From Baylisascaris procyonis (taxonomy: Eukaryota; Nematoda; Chromadorea; Rhabditida; Ascarididae), in contig JAZARR010000015.1 of the NCBI GenBank assembly GCA_037389465.1, positions 1 through 64,000 on the forward strand: a DNA stretch of 64,000 nt, read 5' to 3'. The position numbers and the translations under genes were made by a program. Below the pieces are notes generated by a model. It was not told the DNA's origin. It worked only from the letters and a program-made list of their open reading frames with translations, and did not search any database. Shown here in pieces: positions 51,754 to 64,000 of the stretch; within the stretch, counting starts at the first letter, position 1; the number at the start of each line of letters is the position of its first letter.

Positions 51754-52247
51754 ATTGCTAGATGCATTGAGAGCACTTCATCTGTTTTGGGGTATGAATA
51801 TTTAAAGGTCATTTCATTTTCTTTCCTGTTTTATACATAATTCAGAGTAACCCCCCCCCCCACCCTCTGTCGTTTCCATTTACTTTGTAAGTATTCATGC
51901 ATAACTTTTACATCACCTGTTTCCTTGCAAATTTCCTTCCCAGTCAATGCGGAATATCCCAAATCTTTTTTCTGGTATATAGCGAAGGATAAGGCCTTTA
52001 CGGAGTTGGAAGAATAGGTTTTCTTCTTGATTATATTATGTTTTGTTGTGATATTCGACATTTCGAGTTAAAGCTGTAAAAAGATGAGATGAATACAATT
52101 GAAGGTTGATATGATGATTTTATGATGCAACTTGCAACGATGCAATTTGCAGTAATCATTGTTTGCACTTTCATTTATTGCAGGTTGCAAATCTTGCAAC
52201 GCAAAGCAATCTCTCGACTTTAGGCTGTTGTCTAAACGTTATTTATA

Positions 52248-55200
52248 ATGCCATCAATTAGTACCGTCTTTTCGCCATGCAATTTTAAGCGCATTCAAAC
52301 ATGTGCTAAACAGGAAGTTGATGAAGAAGCTGCACATACATCTCGTATCGATGCGCATTTTAAACATATAAGTGGCAATTCAATGTTGAGGGCGGTAATC
52401 GAAAATCAGGTATTCATATTCTTGTTTTTATTTTGAGCGCAAATGTCCGATTTAACCCGTTTAGGCACGAAGTTGGCGAATTTTTTATGCAAATTTTTGC
52501 AATCTACATATCCTTTTAATATTTTCCTTGAAATTCACTTGATAAAATTTGCTGAAGTATTAGCAATAGTTAATCAAATAACATATTCAGCTGTGCTTTA
52601 TCTATTTGATGATACGGGGAAATGGTATCTACAGAGATAGGTGGAACATGTAGGTGCAGGTGCAGCTATGCTGATACAGATGCTAATGGAGCATTGCCTT
52701 TTATCTCTGAAAACAGTTTGAAAACGGTTTTTCATCGTCTGATCAGTGTGCCGATCCTATACCATAGGGGTATCCCTTCATGTTCTTTATGCATTTGTAT
52801 TACCTTTCAGCTTCGTATTCTTTACTTAACTTTAAAAAATTTTGCATGATGCAGGAGCTTCAGCGATGTGTAAGCATTTTATTTTAAGATCGAATACGTT
52901 CTTTAGGTTGCCTGAAGACCAATAATTTCAAAAAATGGAGAAAAGGAGGGAGAGAGGAATTGTTATGATGGTGATTTTGAGAATGGGTGAGGGTTTTTTC
53001 TCAGGAAGCCTTGGAAAGGATTCATCGAGACAGGGGGAGAGTATGCAAGATAATATAAAACGAGTTTCGAGAGACAATTTAAGGCAATATTTTATTATAT
53101 AGCGCCGATCTCATCGATATGATGGAAATATTTTCACCTTTTATCTTTGGAGGGTAATGTAAGAAATAAAACAATACAGAACAGAGAAGGCGAGTGGAAG
53201 GGGGGGAGTAGATGAGGAGTGAGTATCTTTCACTCCCTTCCCTAGCGTTGTTAAGCGGGGATTAGGTCTCTCCCACATCGCCACCCCCTCACCTTGGAGG
53301 TGGAGCACGAAATTAAAAATTTAAATGTGGGTAGTGCGAGAAAGTAATTTTTTTTTCGAGAAGTTACTGTGATCAAGAACATTCGTTTTATGGACCGTCA
53401 TGTTATTGAGGAAACTTTGATCTGCACTAATTAGCTGCTCAGAGATCTGCAATGGGATCAGATCATGGAGGTCGTCGAACTTTATTTTTCAAAACTTTCA
53501 TGCATAGATGGATTGTTTTGCAGTGGGCATATGCACAATATATGAAGTTGGTGACGTTATTCGTAATCGCCGTTGCACATGTCATCTATATGAGCGCGTT
53601 TTTGAAAGCGTTCAGCGCTCTTGTTGATTATGCGGATGCGCTTGATGGTAAAGCAACTGCATCTGAATCTTATTCGCTGAGGCATCAAATCGAACTACTC
53701 GCTGATGTAATGTTCTTGAATTGTTTTTTCTGACTTTTTGTTTGTTTCGTTCTTTTCGAATATCGTGCAATCTTTGCTGTTCTATTGATTGCGTTGACCT
53801 TTTTTATGGGCTTACAGTGAGTGATTACAGATAAATGGAGGTGTGAATTTGAGAATTCAGTGTCGTTGTAAGTGGAATAAATTGTTTATAGCTATCGGAA
53901 TTTGATGAACTTAGGCATTAAAGCTACCTGAAGTATACTTATTGAAATAGGTTTTTGGTGCATAAAAAGTTGCGTATTTGAGGAGAGTGTTTGGCTGCAG
54001 TATTCGGTTAGAGCCTTCTTCTCTAAATATAGCATAGGAGAAGTTATGTGTTTGCAGTATAGAAAGAATATGTGGATGACGGTGGGAAGCATGTGTGTTG
54101 CCCTTTCGACGTTATGCTTCTTCTTGTTGCTCAACACATCTGCTCAGAAGGCTGCCTACATCGTCGCTGTAAGTAATCAATGTCTTTACCTCTCCGCCAT
54201 ATAAAACGGTCATACTTAGATCTGTCTAAAGTTTGGCAGAACGATGCAACATGTTCTAGAAGCTTTAAAATGAAGGATATTTAAGCCGACCATCTTTCGA
54301 TTTATTTGTTTTTTTTTCGTTTATTTATTTATTTTTTATTTTTCGGTTACACACATCACTTATTAGGAAGATTACGTGACGTAGCGATGTGGCTATCGGA
54401 TATAGAGCTTTAGTAGAACGCCTCGTAGATGTTGTACTCTTTGCTGTTTTATTAAAGAGTTAAGGCCCTTGAGGAGGAGCAGGATTGCTTATTACAACGT
54501 CACCAAACTTCTTAAAAGATGATTGGAATAAATTTCTAATTATTTGTTTTGCTCATTTGGTATAGTTTGTAATTTCTATTCAGAATGGTTGGGATTAGAA
54601 AGGGGGATGGGTATGTTTGTGATTTTTCCTGTAGTGTAGATATTGAAGAGTGTTTAAATTTTAGCTTTTATCTTGTGCTTCTGCATAAAAGGAATGATAT
54701 GTGATTATGGATTGATATTAGAATGCAATGAACTTGCTCGCTATGAATGATTGTGAAGGATAAATTCAGATGCGCATAGTGGATTTGGTGGCATTCTCCA
54801 CATTGCCAGCATTGTTGCTTGCAAGATGGATGCTTATTGAGAGTGCAAATGAACATCTACCGATCGTACTTCATCAGATGCAACATTTGCCTTCACCGAA
54901 TCAACTAACCAACGCTCTTAATTGCTCGATGACCGCTACGGAAAATGTTCGTTGATGTTCTTTTACTGGTGTGTGGGGAAGCAAAAAAAAAATTAAATAA
55001 TTTTTTTATAGCTTTTAATTCATTTTTCAAATAGGTTAGTCGTGGGATTTGATTGAAATACTTATCAGGCTTGTGATGCCAAGGTGCTGATGGCATGTTT
55101 AGTGGGTTTAAAAATAGCCCACACAGGAGATATGTGCTAGAGAGCAGTGGTGGAGTAAATGCTAGATGCTATATTGTTAGATAAATTCTGCTTGGTCATT

Positions 55201-56068
55201 TTGTATGACCACTCTGTTAGCGGTTTTTAATGCACTTTAACAGATTTGCTTTGTAAAGATGGGCTATGGTGGCGTCATGTCTGTGCTTATATGTCTGTTT
55301 AACCGGTGCAATTGGAGAATCGGTAAAGCCAACGGTCGACAAGCTTGATGGGTTCAACGGGCATTATGAATCATCTTGATACCTTATCAAGTAGTTCACG
55401 ATGATCTGTCAGTATTGAAAGAAGTTAAAATTTTTCCATATATGTTCACTTTCCAGTTCACAGGGAAATATGCCTTTTGCATTATATTTAGACAGATGGC
55501 CAGATGGATTTATGTAAAGCCATTGATGTTTGGTTTTTTGCATTGATAACTCAGTGAAAGTGATTGATCATATAAGAGAGATGCAAAAGCGCCTATCATG
55601 CTAGTTCTATTTGGCAAATGTGGTTTTAACTTATTTAATTGTGAATAGTTTCTATTTTATTTCAGTATAATAATTAATTCATCGGTGGGTAATTTCCGCT
55701 CATTGTTAGCAAATGTTACCGATGGGATTGCTTGGTTTCCTTTAGGTAGGATTTTTAATATTTATATAAAAGGTATACGAATTCGATACTGAATGAAATA
55801 ACGAGAAATTTTTATGAATGGTCCTGCTGAGTAAATAAAAAGAAGGAAAAAAGGTGGACTTCAGGTACGGCAATGTTCGGCGGTGATACTTGATTCGTTG
55901 TTTCCGGCGTTTCTTATCAAATATCTTATTGTTCTGGCGATTCTAACAATAATCTACGTAGTGCTTGCTTATATCATCGAATGGTGTATACGACATTTGT
56001 TTCCACCAGAGGAATGCCGTCATCGACCACCATCACGTTATTCACCAATCGTTCTCACTGATCATTGA
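52248..56068 (+). CDS. four-membrane-segment protein of unknown family, five exons
   Basis: Exons 52248-52409 (from ATG), 53524-53706, 54058-54168, 54770-54946 and 55865-56068 all join in phase 0 with GT-AG junctions and give 278 residues. A cytosolic-looking N-terminus of about 60 residues precedes four hydrophobic segments: KLVTLFVIAVAHVIYMSAFL, GSMCVALSTLCFFLLL, DLVAFSTLPALLLARWMLI and IKYLIVLAILTIIYVVLAYI. The loop before the last segment has an NCS glycosylation-type site and two Cys; the C-tail is short, with HRPPSRYSP. The layout recalls tetraspanins, but the CCG signature is absent and the loop is short, so I do not assign it. An alternative start at 53452 would extend exon 2 upstream and drop exon 1. 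Confidence 0.7.
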
Positions 56069-59000
56069 TTAGGTTCTTTGATTCGATTACTGATTTGATT
56101 AGTGATTAATCGTCATCAATCGATTTCGTTGTAATCAGTTCTCGTATTTATCCACTACGAGAATAATACTGATTTTGGGCTGACGCTGGCGTCATTGAAC
56201 AGCATTGCTTTCAAACAACGTCCGCGATGATGCTTAAAAGATCTGTATGCCTAAATATTGAGGTTTTTTTTCGAAATGAAATTATTTAGTTGGGACCCCG
56301 ATATGGGTTTAGAGAGGATTGTTGTAAGCTGCGAATTTCATCAAATTTAGCACTGGTCGCTTTCTTTGTTCGCGATCAGTGCACCCGTCTTGTGGGGATC
56401 TTCCACTTGGGAGGTCGACTTTGGCGTGATACAGATTCTTTTGCAATATAAGACGCTAAAAGACCATACACAAGCGTGATACTAATGACTTTTTTTTAAT
56501 TTTATTTATTTTCTGATTCTGTTATTACAATTATTGTGGCATCATTCATTGTTCTAAAGAATGAGTTGAACTTGAGCATTTTTCAGCTTAATTTATTCAA
56601 GTTTATATTATGTATTGCGCAATAAATTTATTTAAATTAATAGGTTTATTTAGTAGTTGAATAAGGGTTGAGCATTACATTATTATCCTCGATCGGAAGT
56701 CTTTCAGCGCACGAATTGATTTACGATTCAACATTTACTTATTAGCGCTTTGATACTAAATAGACATATTGTGCGCACAATTTGTGCTTTAATAATTTTT
56801 TACAAGTCGTTTCTATTGCTATTTTTTGATGCAAAGATTGTTGTGTTGTCAATTTATTTATTTTTTAAAATTGGTTTAATTCCTTTAGTGTATATATGCT
56901 GACGTGTATGAAGACTGTTGTGGTGATTGATGAATTTAGGCACATTCCATATCACAATTTGGGTGCCAGAAGAGTTTTTTTTTTTGGTTTTTAGTGAATT
57001 TTTTCTGTCTTCTCGATAATTTAGAGATGTGCTTTTTTTATACAGAAATTTTGCTAAAATATTTTAAAAAAATCTTCTCATCATTGTTACGAAAAAAGAG
57101 GAGTCTTAATCACAGCAGTCGATCAAGCAGCTCTTCCATACATTAGAAGTGTACTATGTCATTTTTTTTTCAATTATCGTCTTTTGTGAGGAGATTGGCG
57201 AATGGTTTAATTCGACAAGAAGGTACTATCGTTGTATTTGAGTGGAATATAATCGACATTTATTTTAATCATCTATTGCTTCTATATATTTGCAGCTTTA
57301 TTTTAATTATTTAAATTTATACATATTTGTTTAGCGATTTAATCGATGGCATTATCTTTTATTAGCGATGAATAATTTTTGATTATTATAATTGATCGTC
57401 GATCGACGTATCGATTTTAGTTGTAAAAATGCTAAAATTGATATATTATGCATTAATTGTGCTGATTTTTATGCATTTTTTAAGAATGTTTATTTGCAGT
57501 ATTCGATAACTTCGTTGTGATGCATATAAAACGTGTGATAGCAGTATGTCTTCTTGTATCATTGATGATTGAAGCATATCAGCAAATCGTATTCCAACGT
57601 TACTTATAATGTTTTGATGTTCTGGAAACAACTTGTAATATCATTTAAAGTATGCATTGATGACAATTCGTGTTGATATCCCCCCTATTACGTTAGAAGA
57701 CGGTAATGGGTATTTGCACCTCTTCACATAGGCGATCGGGATAAAATTGATTTTTCTATGCTCTTTTTATGCTGGCATCCACTATGCATCGAATGTCGAA
57801 CAGCTTAGTTGGTGGACGATGGAATCTTTCTGCCCCTCAAAATTTTATCTCTAATTAATAAACTTTTTCGTTACTTATTAGCTTCACTACTCTTAATTTC
57901 ATTGAATATGGAAGGATATAAGATGTGGCGAAAAAAATTTCAAGTCTTGCTAAGTCGAGAAAGTAATTGCTGCAACAAATGCACAATTCGAACAGATAGT
58001 AGCTTATCTCTTAGACGATAGTGGCATGAGAAATGAGATCTCTCAACTCCTTTCCAATTTCTAATTCCAGAAAATCGTTTGAAATCTTATTAGAAGCTCC
58101 AGTTACCGTTATCTGGCATAAGTCATCAGCTAACTTCATGTGTTACCTCAGGTTCTTAGCTCAGGTTGTAAGGTAGAAATACGTTGCCGTCGCGTGAGAG
58201 TTGTCTTGCTGGTCGCAACAACTACATATCAACGGCAAGGTAGAGAATAGAGATAATTGCATCTTTGCGATGATGATTACGCTCACAAGGGCTAGTCGGG
58301 TTGAAGGAGGGGGAGGGGGGGAATATCCTTTGGTTGATGTTTCCGGTATATTCGTGCTTTCTGAGAGAGAAAATTATGAAAGGATAGGAATCGGTTCCTC
58401 GGGGACTTGAAAATCTACGATTCGTTCCGGCTTGAAGCTGGCTTTTTCTTCTAGATATATACAAGTGAAGTTCCTTGTTTGACAAGAAAAAGGAATTACA
58501 AGTGAGTAAGAAAATGTCCACAGGACAGGAAAAGTGGTGGCATGCTGATAGACGTTTGATGCGGTAAATGAATCGATATCCGTATGAAATTTTTTAATGA
58601 AAGCATTTTCAAGCATAAAGAAATATCCTCTTCTAGAATTTTATTGTCAACGTAGGCAACTCATAACTTTCGCCTTTTTAAGCGAACAAATGAGCGGAGG
58701 TAATATTGAGGCAGATCCTAAACTTCCATGATTGTTTGAAGAAAGCATCAGCGCCGAGCCATTCCCCTCACCGATTGCGACCCTAACAATTTCGGTCACT
58801 GAGTGTGGTCCAATTTCATGGGTATTCAGTGGAAGGGTGACGCACCAATTTATATTTCTCGACATTTAACACAAGGGTAGTAGCAATTTTGGCGGTAAAT
58901 TGTTCAAGCGCAAAACGCGTGGCGAACATAAGCGGTGGCGCAAATGACTTAACATCTTACTAACAAGCTTGAAAAGTCAGAATCGTTGAATAATTTGCAC

Positions 59001-59650
59001 TGCTTATTGTGCGTTGTTTTGCAAATATGGCTTGAGGCGGAAATGTCAGATGCCAACTTGTATACTCGCATGTTGCGCTAATATTTGGGAAAATGATTCA
59101 ATGACCGGAAAATCGCCTCCAGAATTTTTCCGTTCGATTTGCAACTGCCACATCTCCATCTTGTTTGGCGCCCACGACGACGTAACTCTAATAGGTGTTT
59201 TACCTGATTTTTTTTTATCACCTGCTAGAAAACCTATTTTTATTCCAGTGAGACTTTTCACTCGAACCCGAATAGAAAAGATTTGGCTCATAAGAAATTG
59301 AAATAAAATGATAAAAATTTACCATAATATATTCATCGTTTATAGTTTATGAGTGTGGCTCATAAGAGAGGTTAATGCCCATATCTCTTTCGGCAAGTAA
59401 CCTGAAATTAGGTCCACACTCCCTTACCCCCCCCCCTCAACTTCCATTATATCGTTAGATATTCGAAAAAATTGGCATTTAACGTTTCGTTTCACTTCAT
59501 CAATATGCCACAATGAGGCTATGCAACCATAAGCACATGGATATAGAGGTCTATGAATGATGGAGGTAACAGGGGAGCCCTAAAATTCTTTCTACAAAAC
59601 GGACTTGATATAAATAAGGCGCAAAAACACTACTTATGGGTGTAAACCGG

Positions 59651-59680
59651 TATATCGATATAGGTGTCTATATCGATATA
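59651..59680. repeat. perfect 13-bp inverted repeat around ATCGAT
   Basis: Arms tatatcgatatag (59651-59663) and ctatatcgatata (59668-59680) with a 4-nt spacer. Each arm is itself partly palindromic. Confidence 0.9.
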
Positions 59681-59742
59681 TATCAGTGTATCGGTAGCAG
59701 TATAGGTACAAATCGATGAAAAACCGGTATATAAACACAGTT

Positions 59743-59818
59743 TTAACTGCACCATTAGCACAACTACATCGATGGTAGATAAGCATTATATTAACTGCAC
59801 CATTACCACAACAACATC
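59743..59818. repeat. 28-bp direct repeat, spaced
   Basis: Copies at 59743-59770 and 59791-59818 share ttaactgcaccatta and cacaac with two differences; 20 bp separate them. Confidence 0.85.
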
Positions 59819-60106
59819 ACCCGATATGCAGCTATACAAATACCACTCAAATTTCCTTCTTTGCGAACGTTTCGAAAATTTGCGCCGAACTATGAGTTCG
59901 CCGTATAAATGATAAGACTCGTTTCGACCACTATACTTTACGGTGCGGGAACCGAGTTGACGATTTGTCAACAAGGGGAAATAAAATTTGTGATCATTGC
60001 GGGACGTAAAGCTTGGATTTGTTAGAGAATGGGAAATTCGGTCAGTATCTAAATTTTTCCATATTTCCCGTGTATCGGCGAGTTTTAGGAATCGGTGAAT
60101 ATAATT
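59786..60106 (-). CDS. weak candidate coding frame, unrecognised
   Basis: Part of a 151-codon minus-strand frame. Its downstream two thirds read like protein (for example REIWKNLDTDRISHSL and SRTVKYSGRNESYHLYGEL), while the upstream third is low-complexity AT sequence. No start, partner exon or family is evident. It may be an exon of a minus-strand gene, or chance. Confidence 0.2.
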   Translation of the reverse strand, partial: NYIHRFLKLADTREIWKNLDTDRISHSLTNPSFTSRNDHKFYFPLLTNRQLGSRTVKYSGRNESYHLYGELIVRRKFSKRSQRRKFEWYLYSCISGDVVVVMVQLI

Positions 60107-61472
60107 TATTTTCGTTATTGTTTTATTTGCATCGATTATATAAGCAATATTTATATGGAAATAAATGAAATGATAGTGGTTGCTAAATTTTTTGATATTT
60201 TTTATTATTACTTCATACGTTTTTTTTTGCTTATTTCTCATTTGATAGAGAGTTTTTTAACAGCGAATCTGAATATCCTAATGCTAAATCGAGGAAATTT
60301 TTCATTGCAATAAGCTGATCGTTTTTTTCTTGCTAGGTTCATCGTCTTCTCATTTTTAACGTTTACATTGCCTAGTTTTTTAATCCGATAGGTACTCTGA
60401 AGAGTATAGCGAACGGGAGAGTACATGCTTTCAAGAGTGATCGGCCGAGGGTTCGGTCTATGGACCACTATGTCCAGATCTACTGGTGAAGGTGTACGTA
60501 CTAAGGTAATTGTAGAATTTTTGTTTATAAGTTGACGTAAGCCTTTAAGTTATAAGTTTGTTTATAAGTTCATGTAACGCAATAAATTGCTTAGCCTATT
60601 CCTCAACCCCCCTTCCCCCTTTCGGAAGCTTTCTTTTGCTCGTCAGTGATTACGGTATTGCTTCAAGCTTAGTTGTGCACAACTTCTGATCTGTGGTACT
60701 GTCATTATTTTTCGTCTTGAGCGTCGTAATGCACTGACACCGGAGCCAAGCGTTGCTTCTTAAACTCGTTCGACGACGAATCAGTAAAAGAGTTTCGCGC
60801 AAAATTGGGAGTATTTCACGCTTCTTCATATTGTAGTGTTCATCAAGGTTGTATAGAGGAGTCTTATATCGATTGCGTGAGAGTTCCGATTCCAGAATAC
60901 TGAATTTCTGCCCCGTAGTTCCCGATTCGTTTTTTCAAAAATTTCAGTTGAACTCAATCAGTCATAACTAAGATTGGGTTCAACTCATTGCCATGTGATG
61001 ATGGGATAAACACGGCGCCAGTTCTTTTTGGTAAATAGCCTCATCTAGGTTAAACTGTTCGCTTAGCCCTAACCGAATATTTCGTATCTCTAACGAAGAC
61101 CAGATTCTTGGTTAAACCTTATTGGTGAGATCAAGACTCATTTCCATCTAATGTTTCGGCTTTGAGAGCCGCTATAAAACTTGAACTAGCGTTGTGAAAT
61201 ATTTCATTAGTTTTGCTCGACTTAGAGGATTCTTTTTTCTGCTTTCGATTTTGTGCTATATTTGAGTTGTGAATATTATGAATCCTCAGGTCCGGCTAAA
61301 ATTTAGCATTCTTGTTGGGTTGCCTGGATTATACGATAAGCTTGGATCTGATTTTGGCTACATGCCCAAAATAGACAAGAATGGATGTTTTTTGAGAATT
61401 CGTTGAACGTATGAAGCGTAATGCGTTATTGATAAGTGGATTATATTAAACCCGGGCGCCATTATAGCCAAT

Positions 61473-63637
61473 ATGGATGATGTGATAGCAAATCAGCCGG
61501 TTGTGATCGACAACGGATCCGGTATAATAAAGGCTGGATTTGCTGGTGATCAAACGCCGAAATGTCGATTCGCAAATTTTGTTGGTCGTCCAAAACATAC
61601 GAGGGTTATGGCTGGTGCTCTTGAAGGAGATCTCTTCATTGGTGTGTAGTATATCCTTTAATTCTGTTGTATAATACAGGAGCACATTAAGATTTATTCG
61701 CTCGTGATTATCCGCATCTGCCACCTTCTCTATTATCATCTCGTCCACTCCGCCTTCTTCACCACATCCTTCATATCCATCCCCCTCCCCTCCTCCTCAC
61801 CAGCTTCCCGGTCGTGACTTTACTCACAACTGCAGTTTCCTGGAAAAAGTAGGGAAATACAACTATGGCTTCCTATGTCAGGCGAGTCTTATGGTTGGAA
61901 AGCCTCATGTCATTTCCAATAGAAGCACTTTTAGCGGAGGAAGGGAGGGTCTGTGTGAGGTCGAGAATGTCATTGAGAAGTATCCTTCCGGCCGTCCTTC
62001 ATGCTTTCTACAAGGCAACATGAATATTTTATAGCGCCAAACTGACAAGGATATTTTAATGTGAGTGAAAAAAACGATGATTTTAGGTTTACTAAGAATC
62101 TATTGTTTGTTGAAACTAGGTTGGTTTTATTAGGCGTTATGTGTTATTTGTTTTCAATGTCAGTTGAGTGCATTTCAACTCATCCCTATTGCCTGCTGCA
62201 TTCCAGCTCTTGTCGACGGCCATATGCTAGTTACCAACTGATCGTACAACTGCTATGTACTATCGTGTTCCTTCTGAAGCAATTAGAGTTTCACAACCTA
62301 TACCATATCAGTATCTGAACCTCACCCCGATGAACGCTGAATTTAGGATGGTTTTTTTCTGAGTGTGATCTTGGAAGAACAGGTTAAGGTAGCAGCTCGA
62401 TTTCTTAGCCACGAATTCAGTCTAAATAACAACGCGTTCTTCACTATAATGCGTTCATAGTCTCTTCTAATGAACGCAACGAAAAGGAAGCGGGACAAGG
62501 TGAATGAAAATGAAGGAGATCTGAAGGTAAAGGTCAAAATATAGCAACTTCCCTTGAAGGATGCAATGGGGATGTCTTTGTATGAGGCTTTTTATAACAT
62601 GCGTTCACTTCTCCGGCCTTTTTCGCCACATATATCTTCAGTTTTTTCAACGCTGACGTGAATATTTTTTGTTTCGATTCCCGATGGAACTCACGAAGAT
62701 CGGTCTGTTTTATCGTATGGGAGGGGGGGGGGGTCAAAGAGTGAAGGCCTCTTCGCACCTCTCATCTTCCTCTTTCCTTCGCCCCCCCCCCCCTTTCCAC
62801 GTTACCGGACGAAAGAGCTCTTCCTCCACTCTTTTTATCGAAGATATAATTTCAGAAATCTTTTTCATAAAAATCCGCAATCGTTTTCTACTTACTTGCT
62901 GATTCGTTTTTTAAAAATTTTCTAAGAAACTGCAACTTTTTTGCCATTGCTAATCCATCGAATCTAATATGACCTCTAAATTGCTTTGCATATAAGATTG
63001 CATATTGCTTTGCATTTTTGCTATTGAATTCTTATTGTTCTGCAATATGTGAACGAATAATTTTTTCAAGGCCGGTAGGAATAGCAATGTAATGATCAGA
63101 TTCTGGATGATATTGATGATTGGGGTGGGGGGGGGGGAGTATGACAAAAGCGGTCCGATCTGCATTTACCTTTATTTATGGGAATAACAGTCTATGAGCT
63201 CTAGTAGATCGTAAAATCTAAAGACTACATAGATGCATTTTCTAGGCTTTCTCATTCGCATTTTTCTTTCCCGAAAAATAGAAAGCGAAGTGGAGGGGGG
63301 GGGGGGGACAGGGGGAGGGAGGGAGGGAGAAATCCCTCTTTCTTGCTCCCTTCCGCAGGCGTCTCTTATTTATTCACTGCGCCTATTAGGTATTGTTGGC
63401 ACTTGTTCAGTGCAGTCTAAAAGACAGCATTTCCATGTGTAAGGGATATATGTTTATAGTTTCTTATTTCCTCTCCTTTTATACATGTTTTTTTTATTGT
63501 TGTTGAATTCAGGGCCCAAGGCTCAAGAGTATCGGGGTCTGCTATCGCTGAGGTATCCAATGGAGCACGGCATTGTTACTGATTGGAACGACATGGAGCG
63601 TGTTTGGCAATATATCTACAGCAAAGATCAACTTCAG
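61473..63637 (+). CDS. arp-1: Arp1 / centractin (actin-related protein 1), first two coding exons
   Basis: Arp1 forms the short actin-like filament of dynactin, the activator of cytoplasmic dynein. Exon 1 (61473-61641) starts at ATG and reads [20 protein letters not shown], the actin-fold phosphate-1 loop, then [20 protein letters not shown]. Exon 2 (63513-63637) continues in phase with [20 protein letters not shown] and [17 protein letters not shown]. The [15 protein letters not shown] and MAGALEGD words distinguish Arp1 from conventional actin. The 1.87-kb intron between them holds several poly-G/poly-C runs. About 98 residues are in the window; the remaining roughly 280 lie beyond the right edge. 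Confidence 0.95.
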
Positions 63638-64000
63638 GTTTACTAATTTGTGCTCATTGTGAATTGTTTTTGTTTGCTATAATTGTTCTATCACGATAAC
63701 AAACTCAATTTTATTATACTGGTTTTTAATTGTATCACTATTTAAGAATATATAATTACAGTATTGCCCACAATAAACGCAGGGGCTAATAATTTTTTAA
63801 GATTTCAACAAGAGAGGGTATTCTTTTCTGAAGATTTTTTGATGATATACGTCATCAACGTTTAATGCTTCATATTTGTGAAAATAAAGTCATCTTTTTT
63901 TCTAAATTTTTTGTTGGGGATACGGGTTTACTGAAAAAAAATCAACTATTCTTCCTCCAAATATTGGATGGGAGGGGGTCAAACGGCGGTTATATTATAG

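Larger units (their letters stand above)
46915..52247. other. 5.3-kb stretch, no convincing gene
   Basis: Open frames are short and uninformative. It holds poly-C and purine-rich runs (for example 51851-51861) and three small tandem duplications listed separately. A relatively GC-rich patch at 47,450-47,580 has no motif I can name. Confidence 0.5.
56069..61472. other. 5.4-kb stretch, mostly non-coding
   Basis: AT-rich sequence. Minus-strand frames at 58,647-58,865 and 59,046-59,291 and the longer one listed at 59786-60106 look partly coding but lack recognisable motifs. A palindrome and a direct repeat near 59.7 kb are listed separately. The last kilobase is probably the 5' region of the Arp1 gene; no promoter element was recognised. 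Confidence 0.45.

Noticed and set aside
58222..58616. Overlapping frames of 69-99 codons on both strands.
   Set aside because: No motif, start or splice context favours one of them, and they contain G-rich runs typical of non-coding sequence here.
62061..62318. 85-codon plus-strand frame inside the Arp1 intron.
   Set aside because: It lies fully within an intron fixed by two clear Arp1 exons and shows no family features.

Overview
The window looks like a stretch of nematode nuclear genome. Genes are split into short exons (about 80-200 bp) by AT-rich introns of very uneven length (47 bp to over 2 kb). The best proteins match animal families, and acceptors are of the T-rich TTTCAG type usual in nematodes. 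Unlike C. elegans, introns are often long and carry many poly-G/poly-C runs and short repeats. The species cannot be fixed from the sequence. All gene models were joined by eye from splice signals, reading phase and family knowledge; no search was run.

Layout, left to right. (1) 120-2626 (+): the C-terminal part of a gamma-butyrobetaine dioxygenase (carnitine synthesis), cut by the left edge. (2) 4095-8517 (-): a complete nine-exon PP2C-type phosphatase of the ILKAP group, with one predicted GC-AG intron. (3) 8.5-11.4 kb: mostly non-coding, with simple repeats and one weak exon candidate. (4) 11,755-24,872: a 13-kb tandem array of about 310 monomers of 41/42 bp, organised into 4-mer and 5-mer higher-order repeats. 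A relative of a dispersed fold-back repeat family lies next to its left end. (5) 25.1-33.2 kb (+): many phase-compatible exons of one or two genes I do not recognise. (6) 36,097-39,919 (+): a complete six-exon CCM3/PDCD10 gene. (7) 40-47 kb: fold-back repeat copies and scattered exon candidates of an unrecognised + strand locus. (8) 52,248-56,068 (+): a five-exon gene for a 278-residue protein with four predicted membrane segments. (9) 61,473 to the right edge (+): the first two coding exons of Arp1 (centractin), the dynactin filament actin-related protein.

The recognised genes are unrelated housekeeping or signalling genes, each with its own introns; no operon is evident. The most unusual feature is the array and its link to the dispersed fold-back elements at 11.4, 35.4, 41.1 and 44.1 kb. 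These carry the array's core word, exactly or nearly, at their centre and their outer end. The long open frames inside the array, on both strands, are by-products of the repeat and are not annotated as genes.
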